Part shown: positions 1-9,000 of the stretch, piece by piece
Layout: every line of letters starts with the position of its first letter
Numbering within the stretch: position 1 is the stretch's first letter
Source of the DNA: Limnomonas spitsbergensis
Lineage: Eukaryota; Chlorophyta; Chlorophyceae; Chlamydomonadales
Assembly: GCA_037349105.1 (NCBI GenBank)
Contig: JAYJMM010000041.1
Location: forward strand, 3,038,001 to 3,102,000
Direction of reading: 5' to 3'
Length of the DNA: 64,000 bases
Notes under the pieces: model-generated
The model's input: the letters and a program-made list of their open reading frames with translations, nothing else
Told to the model about the DNA's origin: nothing
Database searches by the model: none
Program-made: the position numbers and the translations under genes

Positions 1-95
1 TCAGAATGTCCCCTTTCCTCTTTCCTTCTATCCCTTACTTTCTCCATAGAGACCCTCTTGTCTATCGAAATTCCCGTTTTTCTCTTTTCACTCAC

Positions 96-3000
96 CTCGA
101 TCTTGAACGACTTGATCGCCACGTGTTTGCCGCCTCCGCCCAGCACCTCGCACTTCATGACCAGGCCGTAAGCACCCTCGCCCACCACCTGCTGAACCAT
201 GTACTTGCGCCCGAGGATGCGCACGCCGTCCACCACCACGTCGTTCTCGGCGGTGGGGTCGCTGCCGCCGCCACCGACACCGCGCTTTGACCTGGCCGCG
301 ACAGCTGCTGGTGACAGCTCTATCCGCTCGACACCCTGGGGGAGAGAAAGAAAGAGTTCAGCTTGAGGATTCACTCGAAACCCTAGGGGAGGAAACGGGG
401 GTCAGCCTAGGGATTTCTCGACACCCTGGGGGAGAAAGAGTGATGGATTCAGAATTGAGATTTGAAGGTGCGCACAACACCCTGATTGGGATAAAGGGTT
501 TAGGGTTGAGAGTTTATTCAATGCCTTCAATGGTAGGGAGGGCTTTCATTTAGGGCTATGAGTTTAGGGCTCAATCCAAAATGTGTGTGACAGGGAGAAT
601 TGAGGGTTCAGGTTAAGGGTATTGTGTTTTTCGTTCAGCGTGAAGAGCTCGTTCCACACCCCGTGTGGGAGGGAGGGTTTAGGGATCAGAGTTAAGAGTT
701 CAGGGCTCGCAACACAATCTAGGCGGAAAGGCAGTTGTGGTTTCTCTCAACATGTCTGAGCTGTTACTCAGCCATCTAAGCAAATCTGAACTGTAATTCG
801 GCGATTTCACTCCTGGGGACACCAACAGCACCTCCATCTTCCGCCCAGGCCAGGGGGGCCCGGTGTAGCTAGCCCATGATGAAGTAAGAGGTGCAAGCCA
901 GTACGCACATATTGTGCAAGATGCCCGTAGTGGCCTGCGCCCCATACTTCAAGATGCGGTGATAACAGTTCAGCCATTTTACTCCCGGGGAAACCAACTA
1001 GGCGTCCATCTTCTGCTCAGGCCAGAGGAACTTGGCACACCTAGCCCTGCAGCTTGGGTCAGTGGCCGTGTGCCAGTCAAGTTATGGTCCCCATCGGCCC
1101 AGTGATGGCCATCCAGGAAAGAAAAAAGCTAGGCCCCGTGGGTGGCGTGAGAGTTAAGGAAACAGCGCTGCTTAGGCCGAAGCCACATCCGCGCCGTTAC
1201 CCAGTGATGGCCATCCACCATCTGTTGCCAAAAGCGGCATGATATGCTCCAAATTACTAGCGGTGCTCTCACCCCAGGGGACACCGACAGCACCTCCATC
1301 TCCCCATCCTGATCGAAGCAATACTCGCTGTCCTCCCCGGCCGGCCACTGGTCGTCGTCCCCCTCCTCCTCGCTTCCACTCAGGGACGGGGAGTTGCAAA
1401 ACTGGCGCCAGGTGGCCCCGCCGCCAACCCCGCCGACCTTGGCCACGATGCGGAACGCGGGCGGCGTCGCGGCGCGGTCAATGTCTGCGCGCGTCGGCGC
1501 CGACTGCGGGTGCATGTGGTACTCAGCCCGCAGCTGCATCAGCGGAGGCGGTAGCGGCAGCGGCGGCCCAATGCCGCAGCTGCCCTGTGCTCCTGCCGCC
1601 TCGTCGACGACGTCCAAAGCTGTTCCTGCGGGGTGATGTTCTCTCCGTCCGCCCAGCAGCTCCTCGCCGGAGGTGGACACAGCTATCAATGCGGCTGCAG
1701 GCTCTCGGCTCTTCGGTGCATGCGACACCGAGGTGCTGTGCAGCAGTTTCCCGGCAGCTGCCGGCGGCAGCAGGGGCCTGCTGGAGGACGACACGTACGA
1801 CGACGACGCTGAGGCGGGGCAAGGTGCGCAGCCAACGAAGCGCTCGGCGGCTTGCGGCGGCGGCGCCGCCGCTGCTGTAGAACAGAAAGAGGAGGTCTTC
1901 CCCAGCCTGCTGCCAGGCCGGGCCCCTGCTGCCTCCTGTCCCTCCAGTTGCCCTAGCACATCCTCCAGTATCCTGTCGACGGTGCTACCGCCAGACCTCT
2001 GCGAGGAGCAGTCAGAGGACACGGCGCGGCGCGTGGTTGCAGACTGCAAAAGGCCTCGGCTGTTGACCGACGATGTTCTTCTGGGCCAGCCCTGCTGCTG
2101 CTGCTGCTGTGTATCGATCAAAGGGTCGGGCCTTCTCGTGTTTGTTAGGACTGGGGCCGGCGTGTCCTCCTCCTCCTCCTCCTCCTCTCCCTCCTTCAGT
2201 CCGTGTGCTGCCAGGTCGCTTTCATCGTACCGCTCTGCGCCGGAGCTGAACAGACTGCTGCCCCCGCTTTGCTCGGGGCTCAGCAAGCACTTGCTGCCCT
2301 CAGCCTCTAACGCACCCGCTGGCGCCCCATCCTGCCCGGCTGCTCCCTGCTCCCCACTCGTGCCTAGCACCTCCTGGACCTCGAACACAAAGTTGGGGGG
2401 GAGGCGCGGCTCGAGCGTGTCACTATCGGGCACTGTCCAGACATCAACTCCCGAAGAGGGTGGAGCGGCGGCGGCCCACCGGGTGCCGTTTGGTGAAACT
2501 TGCGGGGGCGTCGATGCACGGTTGCCGCCAGGCGGTGGCCTTCCGCCGCCGATCGGCGGCAGCGTCGTCGGCGTCACCGGGCGCGGCTGCGAGTGGGACC
2601 CCGCTGTTGCGGCGGGGAGCCCAGTGACGCTGTTCCTTCGAGTGTACATCGGCGTGCGCAGCCCGGCGCGGAGCGCGTCTGTAGAGGCAGACGCACCGCC
2701 GCCGCCCGGCGGCGGCGGGACCGCCGCCGCATCCTGCGGCGCGCCGGCCGCTGAGGCAGCAGCGAGTCCAGGCGTCAACCACGACGAGGAGGAGGACGCG
2801 ATCAGGGCACGGGGAGCCTCAACGGCCGGCGGCGTTGGCGGCTGCGGCAGTAAGGACGCCAGCAGCTCCTGCGGCCTCAGAGTGCGAAGGGGACCAGCCG
2901 CCTTTTGCTTGAACTTCATCTGCAAAATAAAAAAGGTGCCCATGCTGGAGTCAAGCTCTATACTGCTCAGGTAAAATTATGCTGCTCAGGGATGTGGTGC

Positions 3001-6000
3001 TGCTGAGCATCAGCAACCCTCTCCTGATGAGGACACTGGACATTTTCAAGGACACAACAGCAGGACCCTGGTACACACAAAAGCAGGACCATTGTTCACA
3101 CAGAAGCAGGACCCTTGTTCACACAGAAGCAGGACCCTTGTTCACACAGAAGCAGGACCCTTGTTCACACAGAAGCAGGACCCTTGTTCACACAAAAGCA
3201 GGACCATTGTTCACACAGAAGCAGGACCCTTGTTGACACAGAAGCAGGACCCTTGTTCACACAGAAGCAGGACACTCGTTCACACAACAGCAGGACCCTT
3301 GTTCACACAGAAGCAGGACGCTCATTCACACAGAAGCAGGAGACTCTTTTTGTAATGCATGTATTGATCCCTTCTCCCTTAAAAGAGCCCCTAAAGGAAA
3401 ACCCCTAAAAGGAGGGGATAATGTCATGCATTCCAAAGCATGCTGTGCCCTATCCACTGGCCGTGGTTACACATCATACCGTAGATTCGAATTGCGTGCT
3501 TCCTCACAAATAACATTGTCTAGGGGATTCGTAGAAATACTTCCCGTATTCTCAATTGTCAACGCCAGTTTCATTCGGAAATGTCCCGTTTGCAATGCCC
3601 TTCCTTTATCTCAATACCCCGTCCCCTCGGCAGCGCTCTTCCCAATTGTTAGACCCCGTCCCCTGTACAGTGCCCTTCCTAAATGTTTTAACCCTTTACC
3701 CCCTGTGCATGCCTACCTTTGCTGGCTTCAGCCTAGGCAGCGCTGCCATCTCCTGCTTCATCTCCTGCACAAGATCCGTCAGTCCGTGTTGCAGCAATGA
3801 GGTCTTGTCCTGCAGTAGACGGCTCGTGTCCTCCGAGGTAAACAGCCGCTCGGTGGAAATCAAGGCTTCTTTGAGCGGGCCGGCCTTGGCAGTGGCTGCC
3901 GTGGTTGCGGTAGCGGGGTCGGAAGAGGCGGAGACTTCAAGCGTGAGGTAATGTTGGCCTGATGCTGCCGAGCGGGCGGCGGCGGCAGCGGACTCTTCAA
4001 CGGCGGCAGCGGCGGCTGCAGCCTGGTCCCTCCTGTGCTCCCCCTCCTGCTGCATCTGCAGCGTTTGGGGCGGCGGCCCCAGCCCGTGCAGCAACGGATT
4101 GCTGCTACCATTGTACATCCCCGTCGACTTTGCAGAGACCCTCGGTGCCGCCTCAGCCGCCGCATTGAATGAGGCGGTCAAAGAGGTGCTCTCCATACCG
4201 CCAGGTGTGAAGAGGCGTAGCACGGGATTGTACCGCGCAGGGAGCGGCTTTGCGGGCACTCGCTGCTGGCTTGCATACAGAGGGTACTGCCGACCGCCGC
4301 CGCCGGCGGCGGTGGCGGCGGCAGCGGTGGACGGCGGCGGCGCATAGTGGTGGTGTTGGTAGTGGTAGTGGGAATTCGTCTGCCTCTGGTTGACCAGCCC
4401 GCCGTACTTGGACGTCATGTACGCTTGCGCGACCGGCGCGGGCCGCGCGGGAAGGGAGCTGTGCATCATTTTGAACGGCTCAACCGGGTGCGACTGCTGC
4501 GCCGGTGCGCCGGTCAAGCCGGCACCCCAGGTCGATGCCAATAGCATCGTCTGGCCACTCGACGCATTTGTCGGCGGCGACGAGGTGTTGCCGTTGCCGT
4601 AGCCTGCCGCGTGCTGAGGGGAAGCCCAGGCGTTGCTGTTGCCGTGGCCCGCCGCGTGCTGCGACGGCAAGGGCGGCCCTTCAGCCATCGACGACGTGAT
4701 AGCCTGAGATGCGAACAGGCTGCGTGGGGGCGAGTGCGAGTTGGTGGCGCCCACAGCCGCGCCAACAATCACGTGGCTCGTTGCCACATGGCTCGGGTGG
4801 CCGAGGAGTGGCCGGCTGGCGGGCGGGTAGATCGAGGCCACGTCGCGCGGCAGAGTCGGCGGCATGAAGTTGTTCAGCTTCTGTACAGGAGGGTGGTAGG
4901 TCACATATATGGTGTGGAGGATTAGTAAGAAAGAAAGTCACGTCATGTGGGTGGTGTTAGGGCATATTGATGTGGGGCGTTAATAAGAAATAAAGCGACG
5001 CCCTGTGGGGGGTGGTAGGGCACATAGGTGTGGGACATTATAAAGAAAGAAAGCTACACTTTGCGTGAGGCGGTAGGAGGGTTAAGGGGAACAGCGGCAC
5101 AGCACAGCCTGGGTCAAAGCCACATCCGCTCCGTATGTGAGGGCGTACACATTCACCTAGTTGCATCAGGCATCCAACAACACTGTTGTGCTGGTGGGTG
5201 GTTGGGCGGGAGGCACGCCAGCGCTTACGACATAGCACCAGCCGTTTTCCTGCTGCGCCACTCCGGAAAACATTATGAATGTGGCCAGTAGTCAAGAGAA
5301 TGGTGACATGAAAAAACCAAGGCGTTGGACTCATCACATATCGGAGGGTTCAGGGTTCTTATTGGGGGTATCTCTGGAAATACGCCAAACACTACACACA
5401 GGCACTGGAAATCACAAAATCCGACGGGAGTTGAGGGGGTGACATTGCAATAGCAACTGATATATTTTCACTGGTGTCGTTTTGACTGTTTGGGAAGTAA
5501 GACAATTTTAGGTTTGCCGATACATGAGTACCGGTACCGTTGATTAATGAATTAAATGACTTGCCTCCATAATTTTTTGCATGCTTTGGGGTTATGTCAC
5601 ATTACATGCATAACATGCATCGAGATCCTTATGCCAAATTTGTGTGAAGGATGCTGGTGCAGAAAGATGGTAACAGTGCGGATGTGGCTCCAGCCCCAAG
5701 CTGTGCTGATGCCTTAACCCACACGCCCCTGGAAGGGCGTAATTTTCTTTCTTTCTTTCTTTCTGGTGTGGATGTAGGGCAGAATGGGATCAGTGTGATG
5801 CCCGAGGCTGTGAGACAAAGAGGCGAAGGAGGCAATGGCTGTCGCCATCTGTCACAGCCTTGCATGGGTTCACAGTTTTGAATGTTTCAAAATCCGAGCA
5901 TTTCTGTAAATGGTAATTTATGATTTAAATCTGAACAGTTATGTGCATGATTTACATGTTCGAATTTTGAATGCCAGTACCAGAACCGGTTCATTTTCCA

Positions 6001-9000
6001 GTCTTGCCTGATGGGGGGTCACACAAAAAAGCTTACCCCCCATCACCCCAAAAATGTTTAACAACCCTGGCTGCCCCTCCTCCTCCCGCCTTGGGAACTT
6101 GGTCAAACCTTAATAATAAGTCTATATATAAAACGAGAATTCTGGAGGGGGACTGGGGACAATTTGAATCAGCTCAGGGTAGGACTCAATGCTCTCATTC
6201 AGCTCTACAACTTTGGGATGTTGGGGTATTGGGGTACACACTTTTTGCCCCCCCCCCCCCCCCTTCCCCCCCCCCCCCCTCGGTCTTGCCCTGACATGAA
6301 CCCGAGAGAAGGGTCATGTATGAATAAAGCACCACAAGGAGTCGACCAAGGCAGTCACCCATTCAGTCATATCATTTGGCAGGCCAGGGAGGTGAACCAA
6401 CCTCTACATCTCCGGACCCAAGTCACACCCATCAGCACGCCAGCGGGCAGCTGGACACATAGCTTATGCACATTATGTCGAGCCCTTCATCCCTCCCCTC
6501 CCCCCCTTTCTGACGCACTCACAGACACAAACAGAGAGCATCACACACACACACAGACACAGACACACATACACAAACAGACAGGGACACAGGCACACAC
6601 ACACACATGCTGATATGGCTCGCACCTTATAAGGCGGCTTTCTGGCAGACGGTGCGTTTTGCAAGGAAGACTCGACGAGGCTCCGAACCACGTGCGGCAT
6701 GATGATATTGATCCTGACCTTGTGGCCAGGGAAGGCGCTGGTGTACGGGGGCTTGGGGCTCATGACCTGGGACCGCTCTTGCAGCAGGGACGACGCGAGC
6801 CCTAGCGGTAGGCTGTTGGATACAGAGGGGTAGAAGGCCTGTCGGGATCATGGGAGGGTAGGGGAGCGGGGGTGGGGGCAAGCGGTTGGACACGGAGGGG
6901 TAGAAGGCCTGTCGGGATCATGGGAGGGTAGGGGAGCGGGGGTGGGGGCAAGCGGTTGGACACGGAGGGGTAGAAGGCCTGTCGGGATCATGGGAGGGTA
7001 GGGGAGCGGGGGTGGGGGCAAGCGGTTGGACACGGAGGGGTAGAAGGCATGTCGGGATCATGGGAGGGTAGGGGAGCGGGGGTGGGGGCAAGCGGTTGGA
7101 CACGGAGGGGTAGAAGGCCTGTCGGGATCATGGGAGGGTAGGGGAGCGGGGGTGGGGGCAAGCGGTTGGACACGGAGGTATAGAAGGCATGTCGGGATCA
7201 TGGGAGGGTAGGGGAGCGGGGGTGGGGGCAAGCGGTTGGACACGGAGGGGTAGAAGGCATGTCGGGATCATGGGAGGGTAGGGGAGCGGGGGTGGGGGCA
7301 AGCGGTTGGACACGGAGGTATAGAAGGCATGTCGGGATCATGGGAGGGTAGGGGAGCGGGGGTGGGGGCAAGCGGTTGGACACGGAGGGGTAGAAGGCAT
7401 GTCGGGATCATGGGAGGGTAGGGGAGCGGGGGTGGGAGCAAGCGGTTGGACACGGAGGGGTAGAAGGCATGTCGGGATCATGGGAGGGTAGGGGAGCGGG
7501 GGTGGGGGCACGCGGTTGGACACGGAGGGGTAGAAGGCATGTCGGGATCAAGGGAGGGTAGGGGAGCGGTGGTGGGGGCAGGCAGTTGGACAAGGAGGGT
7601 TAGAAGGCCTGTCGGGATAACAGGAGGGGAGGGGAGCGGGGGTAGGGGGCAGGCGGTTGGACACACAAGGGTTAGAAGACCTGCCAGAGAGAGAGCAGGG
7701 AAGGGGAGGGGGGGAGGAGACAGGCTCTTAGACACAGAAGGGTACTAGACCCACGGAAGAGCGCGTTGTGATGGGGAGCGTGGGGAGGGAGAGACAGGCT
7801 ATTGGAATCAGAGAGTTGCAAGGCATGTCAGGATCACAGGAGGGGAGCGGAAGGCTTTTGGTAACGAGTGGGTCGAAGGCCTTTAGAGATAGCGGGAAGA
7901 TAACACTAGGCCTGAAGTGAGATCTCTATCCCCCCTCTAGGCCTAAAGCGAGATCTCCCACCTTTTAGACCCAAGGGGAGATCTCCCCACCCTCGCCCCT
8001 CTAGACCCAGGGGGATGCCTCTCCCCCATCTCTAGACCCAAGGGGAGATCTCTCCACCCTCTAGACCCAGGGGCATGTACTCCCCCCCCTCTAGACCCAA
8101 GGGGAGATCTCTCCCCCCTCTAGACCCAGGGGGATGTACTCCCCCCCCTCTAGACCCAGGGGGAGATCTCTCCCCCCTCTAGACCCAAGGGGAGATCTCT
8201 CCCCCAGCTAGACCCAAGGGGAGATCTCTCCCCCCTCTAGACCCAAAGGGAGATCTCTCCCCCCTCTAGACCCAAGGGGAGATCTCTCCCCCCTCTAGAC
8301 CCAAGGGGAGATCTCTCCCCCCTCTAGACCCAAGGAGAGATCTCTCCCCCCTCTAGACCCAAGGAGAGATCTCTCCCCCCTCTAGACCCAAGGGGATATC
8401 TCTCATCCCTCTAGACCCAAGGGGAGATCTCTCCCCCCTCTAGACCCAAGGGGAGATCTCCCATCCCTCTAGACCCAAGGGGAGATCTCTCCCCCCTCTA
8501 GACGGAAGGGGAGATATCTCCCCCCTCTAGACCCAGGGGGAGATCTCTCCCCCCTCTAGACCCAAGGGGAGATCTCTCCCCCCTCTAGGCCCAAGGGGAG
8601 ATCTGTCCCCCCTCTAGACCCAAGGGGAGATCTCTCCCCCCTCTAGACCCAAAGGGAGATCTCTCCCCCCTCTAGACCCAAGGGGATATCTCTCATCCCT
8701 CTAGACCCAAGGGGAGATCTCTCCCCCCTCTAGACCCAAGGGGAGATCTCTCCCCCCTCTAGACCCAAGGGGAGATCTCTCCCCCCTCTAGACCCAGGGG
8801 GAGATCTCTCCCCCCTCTAGACCCAAGGAGAGATCTCTCCCCCCTCTAGACCCAAGGGGATATCTCTCATCCCTCTAGACCCAAGGGGAGATCTCTCCCC
8901 CCTCTAGACCCAAGGGGAGATCTCTCCCCCCTCTATACCCAGGGGGAGATCTCTCCCCCCTCTAGACCCAAGGGGAGATCTCTCCCCCCTCTAGGCCCAA

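Noticed and set aside
470..720. Scattered TTTAGGG motifs suggesting telomeric DNA
   Set aside because: They are few, irregular and embedded in a kinase intron; not a tandem telomere array.
1673..2974. 433-codon plus-strand open frame
   Set aside because: Antisense shadow of the GC-rich kinase exon 5 (1294-2919, minus), whose splice phases fit the neighbouring exons.
6829..7745. Series of 61-codon minus-strand ORFs (MSNRLPPPPLPYPP type)
   Set aside because: Produced by the 70-bp minisatellite; the peptide similarity comes from the DNA repeat.
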